A stretch of 64,000 nucleotides of DNA from Sphingomonas sp. Leaf33 (GCF_001421785.1 NZ_LMLB01000010.1:37816-101815); one strand, 5' to 3'; counted from the first letter of the stretch, positions 54,426 through 63,700 are shown. Notes: generated from the sequence alone by a model not told the origin. Made by a program: numbers and translations.

Positions 54426-55727
54426 ATGTCAGATACCCATCTCGAGGACCTCGCCGACCGCATCAAGCCCAAGGCGGTGAGCAACCTGCTGCTGTGGCTG
54501 ATCCTCGGCTTCGTCGCCATCTTCATCCTGTGGGCAAGCCTGGTCGAGCTTGACCGGACGGTGCACGCGCCCGGCCGCGTCGTGCCGTCGAGCCGGTTGC
54601 AGGTGCTGAGCAATCTGGAGGGCGGCATCGTGTCCGAAATCCTGGTGCGCGCGGGCGACGTCGTGCGTCGCGGCCAGGCGCTGGTCCGGCTCGACCGTAC
54701 GCAGGCCGGGTCCGAACTCGGCAGCTCGCAGGCGACGGTCGGGGCATTGTCGGCCAAGATCGCACGGTTGCAGGCCGAGATAGCGGGCCGCGAGCCCGTC
54801 TATCCCGCCGCCACGTCGCGCGAGATCGCCGAGCAGATCGGTATCGAGCGCTCGCTTCATGCCGCGCGGATGAGCGATCTGGCCAGCCTCAGCTCGGCCG
54901 GTGTCGCACGCGAAGCGCAGGCATCGCGCGCGGTCGCCGAGGCGCAGGCCGCGTACCAGTCGCGCGTATCGGCCCGCGACAGCGCGCGGCGCCAGCTCGA
55001 ACTCATCCGCCCCCTCGTCCAGCGCGGGATCGAACCGCAGATGACGCTGATCCAGCTGGAAAACGCCGCTGCCGTCGCGACGACCGATGCGGCGCAGGCG
55101 TCGGCCGCCATCGCACGCGCGCAGGGTGCCGTCGCCGAAGCGCGTGCCAGCCTGTCGCAGGTGCGCGGCGCGTGGCGCGCGCAGGCCGGCACCGAACTGG
55201 CCGCGGCACAGGCCGAACTCGGTGCGCGGCGCCAGGCGATGCCCGCGCTGACCGCACGCCTCGGCCGCGCGACGATCACCGCCCCGGTTAACGGCCGCGT
55301 CAACCGCGTGCTCGTCTCGACCGTCGGCGCCAGCACCGCGCCGGGTCAGCCGATCGTCGAGGTCGTCCCCTCGGCCGACGCGCTGACGATCGAAGCGATG
55401 GTCGATCCCAAGGACATCGCCTCGGTCCGCATCGGCCAGCACGCGCGCGTCAACATCTCGGCTTATGAATCCGGGATCTACGGGGGCATGGACGGCCACG
55501 TCATCACCATCTCGCCCGACGCCACGGTCGACGAGCGCACCGGCACCAGCCACTACACCGTCCGCGTCCGCGCCGACGCGCAGAACTTCCGCGGGCCGAG
55601 CGGCCAGCGGCTCGTGATCGGCCCGGGCATGACCGCGGACGTCAACCTGATCGGCGACAAGCGCTCGGTCATGGCCTACATCCTGTCCCCCTTCACCCGC
55701 CTGCGCGAGAATGCGTTCCGGGAGTAA
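54426..55727 (+). CDS. hlyD: HlyD-family membrane fusion protein
   Basis: The 433-residue adaptor has one N-terminal membrane helix (LLLWLILGFVAIFILWASLV), then a lipoyl half-motif (VVPSSRLQVLSNLEGGIVSE), a long alpha-hairpin (residues about 110-270, rich in Ala/Arg heptads), the second half-motif (ATITAPVNGRVNRVLVSTVG) and a beta-barrel region. It bridges the ABC exporter and TolC. ATG at 54426 is preferred over GTG three bases upstream. Confidence 0.92.
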   Translation: MSDTHLEDLADRIKPKAVSNLLLWLILGFVAIFILWASLVELDRTVHAPGRVVPSSRLQVLSNLEGGIVSEILVRAGDVVRRGQALVRLDRTQAGSELGSSQATVGALSAKIARLQAEIAGREPVYPAATSREIAEQIGIERSLHAARMSDLASLSSAGVAREAQASRAVAEAQAAYQSRVSARDSARRQLELIRPLVQRGIEPQMTLIQLENAAAVATTDAAQASAAIARAQGAVAEARASLSQVRGAWRAQAGTELAAAQAELGARRQAMPALTARLGRATITAPVNGRVNRVLVSTVGASTAPGQPIVEVVPSADALTIEAMVDPKDIASVRIGQHARVNISAYESGIYGGMDGHVITISPDATVDERTGTSHYTVRVRADAQNFRGPSGQRLVIGPGMTADVNLIGDKRSVMAYILSPFTRLRENAFRE

Positions 55728-55747
55728 GGCGCGTTTCGAACAGGATT

Positions 55748-55771
55748 ATCCGGTGAAGTAAATTACCGGAT
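55748..55771. repeat. isolated ATCCGGT inverted repeat, like the par region
   Basis: ATCCGGT and ACCGGAT are separated by ten AT-rich bases. The same arm sequence recurs many times in the parA upstream region about 7 kb away and is otherwise not obvious in the GC-rich sequence between. It could be an outlying site for the partition DNA-binding protein. Confidence 0.5.
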
Positions 55772-55784
55772 TTACACAAGAAAA

Positions 55785-55814
55785 GGGCGATGGACGCAAC
55801 CGCGTTCATCGCCC
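55785..55814. terminator. bidirectional terminator between hlyD and the nuclease gene
   Basis: A 13-pair stem (GGGCGATG plus ACGC arms, one G-T pair) with an AACC loop is followed on the minus strand by TTTTCTTG and on the plus strand by a weaker T-containing run. It probably ends the nuclease transcript and possibly the secretion operon. Confidence 0.75.
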
Positions 55815-55890
55815 CGTCTGTGTCTGGTACGGCACGCACTGTCCGCGACCGCTGACGTCCCCGGCTGCGGCTGAGTGGCGACGCCGGTCC

Positions 55891-55918
55891 ACCGGGATCG
55901 CCCTGCGACGATCCCGGT
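55891..55918. terminator. 10-pair hairpin just after the nuclease stop
   Basis: ACCGGGATCG and CGATCCCGGT form a perfect stem around an eight-base loop, nine bases downstream of the nuclease stop. There is no T-tract. It may protect the 3' end or assist the terminator at 55785. Confidence 0.5.
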
Positions 55919-55927
55919 GCAGCAGCA

Positions 55928-58900
55928 TCACGCGATGACGGTGGCCAGCGTCGTCGGATCGTAGATCACGGGAACGTAGCGCAGACCGTCGGCATCCGCC
56001 CCGCCCATCAGGAAGACGGCCGGGTCGGGTGCGAAGCCGACATCGAAGACCGGCACGACAGGCGTCGGCGTGGTCCCGACCCCGATCGTGGGATTGAAGG
56101 CCACCATCGGGTTGCTGGTGGGTTCGGCGAGCTCGAAGAACTGCGGCACCTGGAACTGCGACGTGACATAGGTCACGCGCTCGATATTGGCGGGCGCGAC
56201 GTAGTTGAGGATCGTCGTGAAGATCTCGTCGAAGCCTTCGCCGGCGTTCTCGACCACGACGTCGTCGAGGCTGTCGACGAAGAAGATGTCGTCCCCTGCC
56301 CCACCGATCAGCGTATCGGCACCGCCACGCCCGTGCAGCCGGTCGTTCCCGATCCCGCCGTCGAGGCGATCGTTGCCGAGCCCGCCCAGCAGCGTGTCGT
56401 CGCCGTCGCGGCCTTCGTACTGCACGCCGGCGGTGCCGTCGTCATACTCGGAATAGACCTTCAGATAGTCGTTGCCGGCCGATCCCAGCACGATGCTGCC
56501 GACACCGCCGTTGCCCGAGGCATGGCCTGCGACGCGTTCCATGCTGGTAAGGGCGAAGGTCGCATTGCCGGACTGCGCGGTGCCGACGGCCAGATCGACC
56601 GTGAAGCCGGTCCCGAGCCGCAGCGTATCGACTCCGGCCCCGCCATTGATCGAACTGGTCGTGGCGGCACCGGTCGAGCCCGTCACGAAGATATAGTCGT
56701 TGCCGCCGCCCGCATCGATCGTGTCATTGCCGCCGCGCCCGTCGATCGTGTCGTCGCCGTCGAAGCCGTTGATGACATCGTTGCCGGCGGTACCGGTCAG
56801 CGTCTCGGCGAAATTGCGCATGTCGATCGACGTCAGCACCGGATCATGGTCCGAAATGCGATTGGCGGCGGCGAAGCCCGAATTGATGTGGACGACATCG
56901 GTGGTCGCCGCTGCCGCCGTGCGCGCGTCCGCCAGGATATGGTCGATCGCCTGACTGCGCCCGTCGAAGGTGTAGGTGTAGCGTTCGGCTTCGCTGAGCG
57001 ACAGCGCCAGGTTGACCAGCCTCGCCCCGTCGTTGCGCGCGGTGCCGTCGGCGAAGACGTAGCCGGTCGCGGTTTCGAGCGGGCGGTAGAAGTAGAAATC
57101 GTTGTAGTCGCCGCCCGACAGTACGTGGGCCGACCCGTTGCGCGTCTGGATGTAGTTCAGCAGCGAATAGATGTCCTCGCCGATGTTCGAGCGCTGCACC
57201 CAGTCGGCGTTGACCGGCGTGCCGTTCTGCGGGTTGATCTGGCTGGCGTCCCAGAACGTGCCCGACCCGCCCTTCGACGGCAGGTGGTTGGCGAGCGCGA
57301 ACACGGTGTTGCCGTTGAAGCTGAACTGGCCGAGCAGCGACAGCCGCGTCGTCGTATAGTCGGCGGTGTTGATGCCCGAGACCATGTTGTCCGAATACGC
57401 GATCAGGTCGCCTGCATCGCGGACGTTGTCGCCCAGGCGATCGACGTATTTGCGGCGTTCCTCGATCGGCGCATCGGCGGCCAGGTTGCCGAGCTGGACG
57501 CGGCCGGTGTCGTAGAGGAAGCCGACGCGGATGTTGCCGTTGGGCTCGCCGCCCTCGGCATTGTACACCGGAGCCTGGTCGACCCATTGATAGACCCGGC
57601 CGGTCGCGGCGTTGACCGCGGCGACCAGGCGCGTCCAGGTCGTCGTCGCGTCGGTCCCGGTCGAGGAAATGCCGTCGCCGGCCGCTGCCCCGTTGTTGTC
57701 TTGGATTTCCTCGATCGACAGGATCGCAGGTGCGTTGAGGTTGGTCGCCACCACCGTCGCGATCGCATCGAACCGCGTCTGCGCGGCGTTGCCGGCCAGG
57801 TTCTCGACGTTGAAGGTCGCAAAGGTCAGCGCGCGATCGTTGGCCGCGATCGTCGTCACTTCCTTGGTCAGCGTCGTGTCGGTGAAGGTCCCGACCGCGG
57901 TCGGGATCAGCTTCATGTCGGTGAAGTTCCACTCGACGATGCCGGTGATGTCGCCCAGGCGGTCGCCCATCGACAGCAGCCCGTTCGACACATAGCCGGG
58001 CGCACCGACCGCGAAGTCGGAGAAGTCGAGCTCGAGGATATCGGGATTGATGTCGCCATCGGTCACGCCGCGGCCGCCGGCGATGACGTCGTCGGTCGTC
58101 GACGAGGTGTCGGGCGGCGACAGCACAGGGTCGCCCGCGATGGTGTAGCCGCCGCGGCTGTTGATCTGTTCCGGGTTTGCCGAGACACCCGAATAGACCT
58201 TGAAATTCGTGCCCCCGCCCTGGACGGCGGTGAAGCCGTCCGCGACGCGCACGTCTGGCACGGTGACCAGCATCCCCTCGATCGTCTCGAAGAACGACAT
58301 CGCGTAGTTGGTCGCATCGAAGCTGTCGCCGGCGTCATCGACCGAATCGGTGAAGACGGGCGCGACGCCGGTCAGCAGCGCGTTCGGGATCTTGTGCGCG
58401 GCATCCAGCGTCAGGATCGGCAGGGGCTGGCCGGTGGCGCCGAGCTGGACGGTCGGATTGACCAGCACGGTCAGCGGCCCGTTGGTGTTGAACGGGCGAT
58501 ATTCCATGACGTTGGCAGTGACGGTCACGACCGTTCCGACGGCCAGGCCCGCGATCGACGACACCGCGCTGCCCAGGTTCGAATCGTTGCGCGTCATTAC
58601 GAAGATGCCCTCCGACGTGAAGTCGTTGGCATCCCAGTCGGAATTTTCCTCGGTAATGTAGAAGCCCTGGCGCGCACCGACCCCGTCGATCGCGGTGACG
58701 ACCGCGCGGACGGTGACGGTGAAGGCGGTCGCGTTCGTCGTCAGGCTGGCACCGGTGCCGAAGCCGGTGATCCCGGCACCCGCGACGATCGGCGAGAAAT
58801 AGCTGGTGCCCTGGATCGCCGAGATGAGCGTCAGCGGCGTATCGTCGTCGGTGATCGTGCCCACGCCCTGCGCATCGGCGATGATCGCATCGTTGGTCGC

Positions 58901-60544
58901 ATTGGTCAGGTTGACGAACAGCGTCTCGTTCGGCTCGATCGTGGTATCGCCGTTGATCTGGACGGTCACGGTCCTGGTCATCTCGCCGGTCGCGAAATTG
59001 ATCGTGCCGCCGGTCGCGGCATAATCGCCGCCGGCCACGCTCGCGGTCCCATCGGCGGTCGCGTAATCGACCGAGAAGGCGCCGGTGCCGCCCGAACGGG
59101 TGACCGTGAAGGTCATCGTCGTGGTGCCGGCATTGCCCTCCGCCACGAAGACGTCGTTGATCGCGACCTGGATCGGGGCGCCGTCGTCGTTGGCGATCGT
59201 GCCGGTCGCCGCGGCCGTGGTGACCGAGCCTGCGCTCGGCGTGCCCAGCGTCACGCGGAAATTCTCGTTCAGCTCGGGCGTCGCATCGGCGTTAACGCGA
59301 ACGATCGCCTGCGCGGTCGTCTGGCCGTCGACGAAGCTGACGGTCCCGGTCAGCGCGGCGAAATCGGCGGCGTTGGCGGCGTTGGTCAGCCCCGCGAAGT
59401 CGACCGTGAAGGGAATCGTCACCGCACCGGCCGTGCCGCCCGATCGTGTCACGGTGAAGCTGAAGTCGGTCGTTCCGCCGCCCGTCCCCTCGTTCGCGGC
59501 CGCCAGGTCGGCGATCGCGAAACTGCCTGCCCCGCCGACCGCAGCGGTCGCCGTCAGCGAGAAATTGTCGATGCCAAGGCCATCGTCGTTGCCCGTCACG
59601 TTCAGATCGACCCAGCGAATCCAGAAGGTCGCCCCGTTGGCGATCGCCAGGCCGGACAGCGTGGTCGACAGGTTGGTCTGGTTCGCCGCCAGATTGCCGT
59701 CCTTCGCACCGATGGCGGTGCCGGCGGCACTGGTGACGGCGTAGTCGAGCGCGTTGACGTCCTGCCACGTGCCCGTCGTCAGGCTGGTCGCATCGAAGCT
59801 GATCTGGAAATCCAGGCGATCCTCGCGCCCGGTCGCACCGACACGGTAGAGCTCGCCGGTGTAGGACATGGCGAGCGACGTGATCGTGCCGCCGGTGCTG
59901 TTGGCGAAGGCCGCGCCGAAGGTCGAGATCTGCGCGTTGGAGGCAAGGCTGCCGAGCGCGCGATCGGTCGGCGCGCCGGTGGTCCCGAAATTATAGGTGT
60001 CGCCGGTCGTGCTGCTGCCCGTGCCGGCCGAATAGGTCGTGTTCGGCCCGGTTCCGGCCTCGACCGCGGCCCATCCGGGCAACAGGAACGCCAGATCGCT
60101 CGGACCGGTCGCATCCTGGACGATGCTGCCGCCCGAATTACTGGCGAGCGCGTTGAAGTTCTGCGTGTATGTCAGCGTCGACGACGTGATCGTGTTCGCC
60201 AGGTCGATCCGGCCGGCCGGAACCGCCGCGGCGGGCACCGCGACGAGCGCAGGGACATCGCCGGTATCGACATCGACCCACGCCGGGACATTCACGCCGG
60301 GCAAGATCGTCGTGTCTGCCGCGATCGCCGTCGCAGCGGGCAGCTGGCCGAGTGCGCGGTCGGCGGCGCCGCCCGACCCGTAGGCGTACCGGTCGCCGAC
60401 GCTCGAGACCGCGCCGTTCCAGAACGACCATTGCAGATCACCGGCTGCATACGGGGTGTTTGCGTCCGAACCGAAGCTGTCCGCCATCCTGGTGCCGAAG
60501 GATGTGCCATAGGTCAGGCCCGTCGCCTTGATCACGTTCGCCAT
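55928..60544 (-). CDS. RTX extracellular nuclease (ExeM/NucH-like) with Calx-beta domains
   Basis: The product is about 1,538 residues and has no Sec signal. Residues about 1-330 resemble the lectin-like N-terminus of large secreted nucleases. Two Calx-beta domains follow at about 341-540 (AEGNAGTTTMTFTVTRSGG). An ExeM/NucH region comes next, and the endonuclease/exonuclease/phosphatase domain spans about 905-1235 (FATFNVENLAG, SIEEIQDNNG, ISDHDPVLTSIDM). Two groups of RTX calcium-binding nonapeptides (GNDVINGFDGDD; GNDRLDGGIGNDRLHGRGG) lie at about 1250-1285 and 1375-1425, then a hydrophobic C-terminal secretion signal. ATG at 60544 has a GGGGGA site. The adjacent type I secretion genes are its likely exporter. 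Confidence 0.9.
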   Translation of the reverse strand: MANVIKATGLTYGTSFGTRMADSFGSDANTPYAAGDLQWSFWNGAVSSVGDRYAYGSGGAADRALGQLPAATAIAADTTILPGVNVPAWVDVDTGDVPALVAVPAAAVPAGRIDLANTITSSTLTYTQNFNALASNSGGSIVQDATGPSDLAFLLPGWAAVEAGTGPNTTYSAGTGSSTTGDTYNFGTTGAPTDRALGSLASNAQISTFGAAFANSTGGTITSLAMSYTGELYRVGATGREDRLDFQISFDATSLTTGTWQDVNALDYAVTSAAGTAIGAKDGNLAANQTNLSTTLSGLAIANGATFWIRWVDLNVTGNDDGLGIDNFSLTATAAVGGAGSFAIADLAAANEGTGGGTTDFSFTVTRSGGTAGAVTIPFTVDFAGLTNAANAADFAALTGTVSFVDGQTTAQAIVRVNADATPELNENFRVTLGTPSAGSVTTAAATGTIANDDGAPIQVAINDVFVAEGNAGTTTMTFTVTRSGGTGAFSVDYATADGTASVAGGDYAATGGTINFATGEMTRTVTVQINGDTTIEPNETLFVNLTNATNDAIIADAQGVGTITDDDTPLTLISAIQGTSYFSPIVAGAGITGFGTGASLTTNATAFTVTVRAVVTAIDGVGARQGFYITEENSDWDANDFTSEGIFVMTRNDSNLGSAVSSIAGLAVGTVVTVTANVMEYRPFNTNGPLTVLVNPTVQLGATGQPLPILTLDAAHKIPNALLTGVAPVFTDSVDDAGDSFDATNYAMSFFETIEGMLVTVPDVRVADGFTAVQGGGTNFKVYSGVSANPEQINSRGGYTIAGDPVLSPPDTSSTTDDVIAGGRGVTDGDINPDILELDFSDFAVGAPGYVSNGLLSMGDRLGDITGIVEWNFTDMKLIPTAVGTFTDTTLTKEVTTIAANDRALTFATFNVENLAGNAAQTRFDAIATVVATNLNAPAILSIEEIQDNNGAAAGDGISSTGTDATTTWTRLVAAVNAATGRVYQWVDQAPVYNAEGGEPNGNIRVGFLYDTGRVQLGNLAADAPIEERRKYVDRLGDNVRDAGDLIAYSDNMVSGINTADYTTTRLSLLGQFSFNGNTVFALANHLPSKGGSGTFWDASQINPQNGTPVNADWVQRSNIGEDIYSLLNYIQTRNGSAHVLSGGDYNDFYFYRPLETATGYVFADGTARNDGARLVNLALSLSEAERYTYTFDGRSQAIDHILADARTAAAATTDVVHINSGFAAANRISDHDPVLTSIDMRNFAETLTGTAGNDVINGFDGDDTIDGRGGNDTIDAGGGNDYIFVTGSTGAATTSSINGGAGVDTLRLGTGFTVDLAVGTAQSGNATFALTSMERVAGHASGNGGVGSIVLGSAGNDYLKVYSEYDDGTAGVQYEGRDGDDTLLGGLGNDRLDGGIGNDRLHGRGGADTLIGGAGDDIFFVDSLDDVVVENAGEGFDEIFTTILNYVAPANIERVTYVTSQFQVPQFFELAEPTSNPMVAFNPTIGVGTTPTPVVPVFDVGFAPDPAVFLMGGADADGLRYVPVIYDPTTLATVIA

Positions 60545-60824
60545 ATCGATTTTCCCCCGAAGTTCCAGAACCGGCCGCTCATCCATCACGCCCAGGCGAG
60601 CGGATGCGCTGTGTCGAGCCGGCGATCCCGCAAAACACCCGCCGCGCTACGGTGCGTCCGCGACAGTTTCATGTCACCTGCGCAGAATCTACCGGGCATC
60701 GGATTTTTCTGTGGGTATCTCGGCCCGGATGTACGGTGGCGGTCGCCCGCCCTGCTTCCCGGCCCGCTCCCCCCGCTCCTGCCCCGAAGCGGTGCGGCGC
60801 CCTGCCCCGCCCTGCCGCAGCGCA
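60545..60824. other. intergenic region upstream of the nuclease gene
   Basis: These 280 bases separate the nuclease start from the FkbM stop on the same strand. I see no gene. The segment nearest the nuclease should hold its promoter, and CATCGGATTTTTCTG near 60697-60711 is the only AT-richer patch. Confidence 0.4.
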
Positions 60825-61694
60825 TCAGATGACGATCAGGTTCTCGCCGGAGATCAGCACTTCCCGTCCCTTGCCGAACAGCGCGGCCTGCAATGCCTGG
60901 CTGGTGCCGGCGCCGGGCAGCATCCAGTCATGCGGCTCGACGATGATCGCCGCCGCCTGCTCCACCCAGGCGATGTTGCGGTCGAACAGGTCGCTTTCGA
61001 AGCCTTCGATATCGACCTTGACGATGAACGGCCGGCCCTGAGGAACGGCGGCGACCAGGTCGGGCACGGTGACGACCGCGATGCCCCCCTCCCCGCCTGT
61101 GTCGCGGTGCGTCCGGGCGGCCCAGCCCTGGTTCTCCACCGTCCGCAGGCCGACCGTGCCCGGGGCGGCGCCGATCGCCGCCTCCACCAGTCGTGCGTGC
61201 GGGAGGGCCGCCAGGTTCAGCCGGGCGATGGCGGCGTTCGCGGGCTCGGGTTCGACCGCGACGATCGCCGCGTCGGGAAAGACCGACGCGAACCACAGGC
61301 TGGCCGCGCCGATGTTGGCGCCGGCATCGATGATGACGGGCCGCCGACCGCGCGCGAGATGCGCGGCATAGATGGCGCGCAGGCGATCCATCTGCGCCAG
61401 GCCGGCAAGATCATATTCGCGATCGACCAGGACCTGCCGGATCGCCAGCAGGTCGGTGTCCTGCCGGCGAAGATGCACCGGGCCGAAGCGGGTCGCGAGC
61501 ACCGCGACGCCTCCGCGCCGAACGTCATGGGCGCTGCGCATCTCCTCCGGGTCGCAACCGAGCGCCGCGGCATCGTCGGCGATCCGGCGCTCCCGCGCGG
61601 CGCGGCGCGCGCGCACGACGCCCAGCGGCCTGCCCGATCGAAAGGCCTGCCGGACCGAGCCGAGTTCGCGGCGGAGGCGACGCAGGAAACTCAT
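60825..61694 (-). CDS. FkbM-family methyltransferase
   Basis: The 289-residue product has the FkbM fold: VIIDAGANIGAASLWFA as motif I (about residue 120), IVAVEPEPANAAIARLN as motif II, and FIVKVDIEGFESDLFDRN as the conserved DIEG region. FkbM proteins O-methylate sugars or macrolides. ATG at 61694 follows a strong GGGGAGGGGG site, whereas the ATG at 61721 has none. Whether it serves the capsule 20 kb away is unknown. Confidence 0.88.
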   Translation of the reverse strand: MSFLRRLRRELGSVRQAFRSGRPLGVVRARRAARERRIADDAAALGCDPEEMRSAHDVRRGGVAVLATRFGPVHLRRQDTDLLAIRQVLVDREYDLAGLAQMDRLRAIYAAHLARGRRPVIIDAGANIGAASLWFASVFPDAAIVAVEPEPANAAIARLNLAALPHARLVEAAIGAAPGTVGLRTVENQGWAARTHRDTGGEGGIAVVTVPDLVAAVPQGRPFIVKVDIEGFESDLFDRNIAWVEQAAAIIVEPHDWMLPGAGTSQALQAALFGKGREVLISGENLIVI

Positions 61695-61737
61695 CGTCCC
61701 CCTCCCCACAGGCCCCGCCACCGCGCCCCCGCCACGC

Positions 61738-62184
61738 CTATCGCCGCCACACGCAGAGCGTCACTCCGTCGCCCAGGAAGCAGGCACCTCGCCGACGCAG
61801 GGTCCAGGGCCGGCCGCCGTGGACGTCCGGGATACGCTCGTTGCCATAGCCCGACCATCCGCCGTCGTCGGGCGTGACCTGCGCCCACCAGGCCCGCGAA
61901 TAGGTCAGCGCCGACGCACCCCGATCGACCGTGTCGCGTCCACCATAGACCTGGCGGGGTCCGTCGATGTCGATCGAGCCGTCGCGCGCGATCCGGTAGA
62001 AGCATTGCCCCGCGATCCGCGTGACGCCATCGACGACGTAGAGGCAGCGGCCTTGGCGGTAGCCTGCGGGCAGTTTTGCCGCGCCGCGCGCCGCCGCGCC
62101 ATCCCCGCCCGCCGCGACGAGCGCGGCGGCCGCGGTGATCGCGGCGGGTGCGACGAACCGTGCCGGGCGCGTGGTGCCTGTCAT
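61738..62184 (-). CDS. small exported hypothetical protein
   Basis: The 148-residue product has an N-terminal signal-like stretch (FVAPAAITAAAALVAAGG), then a domain with paired cysteines (QGRCLYVVDG, GQCFYRIAR, GACFLGDGVTLCVW) consistent with two disulfides. No family is recognised. Its ATG overlaps the stop of the upstream exported protein gene (ATGA), so the two are probably made together. Confidence 0.6.
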   Translation of the reverse strand: MTGTTRPARFVAPAAITAAAALVAAGGDGAAARGAAKLPAGYRQGRCLYVVDGVTRIAGQCFYRIARDGSIDIDGPRQVYGGRDTVDRGASALTYSRAWWAQVTPDDGGWSGYGNERIPDVHGGRPWTLRRRGACFLGDGVTLCVWRR

Positions 62185-62696
62185 GGCGCGCGGTGGTAGG
62201 CTGCCAGTGCAGCCTTGACCTCGGGCACACCGACGACGGCATCGTAGAACGCCAGCACGGGCGCATCGTCCTTGTTCGGGCAACCGTTCGTTAAGGCGAT
62301 CTCGACCCGCTGCCGCCCGGTGGTCCAGAAGATCGACGCACCGCCGCCATCGGTGACTTGCAACGTGCACGGCAGGCCGCGGTGGCGGATGTCGGCCGCG
62401 CGGGTCGCCAGCGTCTCGAAGGCGACCGGATCGAAGCGGAACCCCGAAAATTCCTCCAGCCCCGTTTCGCCGTTCCGCACAAGCGCGCCCCACCCCGTCC
62501 GGCGAAGAACCACGCCGGCCGGACACGCCGGCCCGAAACATGTCCCGGGTCCGATGCCCAGCGTGTCGATCATCGCGGGGTGGGATCGCAGCGTCACGAA
62601 CCCGCGCGGGGTTCGCACCGCCTGCCCCCCGGCGATCCCGGCGACACCGGACAGGCCGAGCACGAGAGCCGCCAGGAGTGCGTGGATGGTCCGCAT
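62181..62696 (-). CDS. exported hypothetical protein, partner of 61738-62184
   Basis: The 171-residue product has a clear signal peptide (MRTIHALLAALVLGLSGVAG, cleavage near GGQA) and a mature part with GPGTCFGPACPAG, PCTLQVTD and NGCPNKDD cysteines. No family is recognised. I chose ATG at 62696 because the frame upstream (to 62828) has no signal-peptide character. Coupled secreted cysteine-containing proteins could be a pair or an enzyme-inhibitor set, but there is no direct evidence. Confidence 0.65.
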   Translation of the reverse strand: MRTIHALLAALVLGLSGVAGIAGGQAVRTPRGFVTLRSHPAMIDTLGIGPGTCFGPACPAGVVLRRTGWGALVRNGETGLEEFSGFRFDPVAFETLATRAADIRHRGLPCTLQVTDGGGASIFWTTGRQRVEIALTNGCPNKDDAPVLAFYDAVVGVPEVKAALAAYHRAP

Positions 62697-62860
62697 CACC
62701 GCCACGATGCGCGATCCCGAGGGGCACCGCAATCGGTGGACGGGGAAGTTCGGAAGATACTCCGCGGATCGGTCGGCAAGACCCACGGGCGAGATTCCCC
62801 GGAGCGGGCCTGACGGCTGTTCCGTCAAAACCGGTAACCGAGATTATCGGATATTTGACG

Positions 62861-62885
62861 TATCCGGTTTGTAACAAACCGGATA
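62861..62885. repeat. perfect 12-base inverted repeat in the par region
   Basis: TATCCGGTTTGT (62861-62872) and ACAAACCGGATA (62874-62885) are separated by a single base. It is the strongest symmetric site in the region and the best candidate for a dimer-bound operator or centromere box. Confidence 0.85.
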
Positions 62886-62995
62886 TATGTTGTAATCAGG
62901 TTACTACCCGATAAGGACTAAAATCCGATAGGGTAAATGTGTATATCCGGTCTAACCGAATTGCAAATTATACCGGGTTGAACCAGGTAAATACG

Positions 62996-63015
62996 TATAC
63001 CGGATATATACCGGA
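62996..63015. repeat. tandem TATACCGGA pair before parA
   Basis: TATACCGGA occurs at 62996-63004 and 63007-63015, 11 bases apart and so on the same DNA face. The pair ends 16 bases before the parA start and is well placed to repress it. Confidence 0.65.
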
Positions 63016-63031
63016 AAATGGAGAGCGAGGA

Positions 63032-63700
63032 ATGCCGACGATCGCGATCGCATCACCCAAGGGCGGTGCGGGAAAGAGTACCACCGCCGTCATCCTCGGC
63101 ACCGAGATCGCGCGCGCCGGCGTGTCGGTGACGATGCTCGACTGCGACCCCAACCGGTCGCTGTCATTGTGGGCGTCGCGCGGGACGGTGCCCGAGCGGA
63201 TACAGGTGTTCGGCGACATTTCCGAATCCGACATCATCAAGACGATCAAGCAGCACGACCGCGACGGCCAGATCGTGATCGTCGACCTGGAGGGCGTCGC
63301 GTCGCGGCTGATGTCGCGCGCGATCTCGCAGGCCGACCTGGTGGTGACGCCGATGCGCGCGACGACGCTCGACGCGATGGTCGGCGCGCGCACGATCGCG
63401 CTGATCCAGGAGGAGGAGGAAGCGCTGGGTCGCGAGATTCCGTTCTCGATCGTCTTCACGATGACCAAGGCGGTGCGATCGAAGCAGCATTCGGGCATCT
63501 ACGCGTCGCTCCGCGAACAGGGCGTCGACATCATCGAGCCCGAGTTGATGGAGCGGGCGGCGTTCGCCAGCTTCTTCGAATTCGGCGGCGATCTCGCCTC
63601 GATGCCCGCGCAAGGGAATATCGCGAATGCGCAGGACAATGCCGCGCGTTTCGCGCAGGCCGTGATGAACCGCTTGCTGAAGGGGCTGGCCCGTGACTGA
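63032..63700 (+). CDS. parA: ParA-family partition ATPase
   Basis: The 222-residue product has the deviant Walker A SPKGGAGKST at residues about 8-17, MLDCDPNRSLSLW as the A' region, and IVDLEGVASRLMSRAI as Walker B. It has no N-terminal HTH, which makes it a type Ib (ParF-like) ATPase. I chose ATG at 63032, where the ParA fold begins; the in-frame extension to 62939 runs through the operator repeats. It overlaps the next gene by 8 bases. Confidence 0.92.
   Translation: MPTIAIASPKGGAGKSTTAVILGTEIARAGVSVTMLDCDPNRSLSLWASRGTVPERIQVFGDISESDIIKTIKQHDRDGQIVIVDLEGVASRLMSRAISQADLVVTPMRATTLDAMVGARTIALIQEEEEALGREIPFSIVFTMTKAVRSKQHSGIYASLREQGVDIIEPELMERAAFASFFEFGGDLASMPAQGNIANAQDNAARFAQAVMNRLLKGLARD

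Larger units (their letters stand above)
62697..63031. promoter_or_regulatory. putative parS centromere and parA operator region
   Basis: This 335-base gene-free region is far more AT-rich from 62821 on than the rest of the window. It contains at least eight copies or half copies of ACCGGATAT-like sequence in both orientations, including a perfect 12-base inverted repeat and a tandem TATACCGGA pair directly before parA. Location upstream of a small ParA plus a small ribbon-helix-helix gene fits type Ib partition systems, whose centromere and operator lie there. Confidence 0.65.

Noticed and set aside
56333..60832. A 1,499-codon open frame on the plus strand opposite the RTX nuclease gene
   Set aside because: Its translation is an Arg/Asp/Gly-rich mirror of the nuclease with no domain. 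Long antisense frames are expected in GC-rich coding DNA, and the nuclease frame has clear domains.
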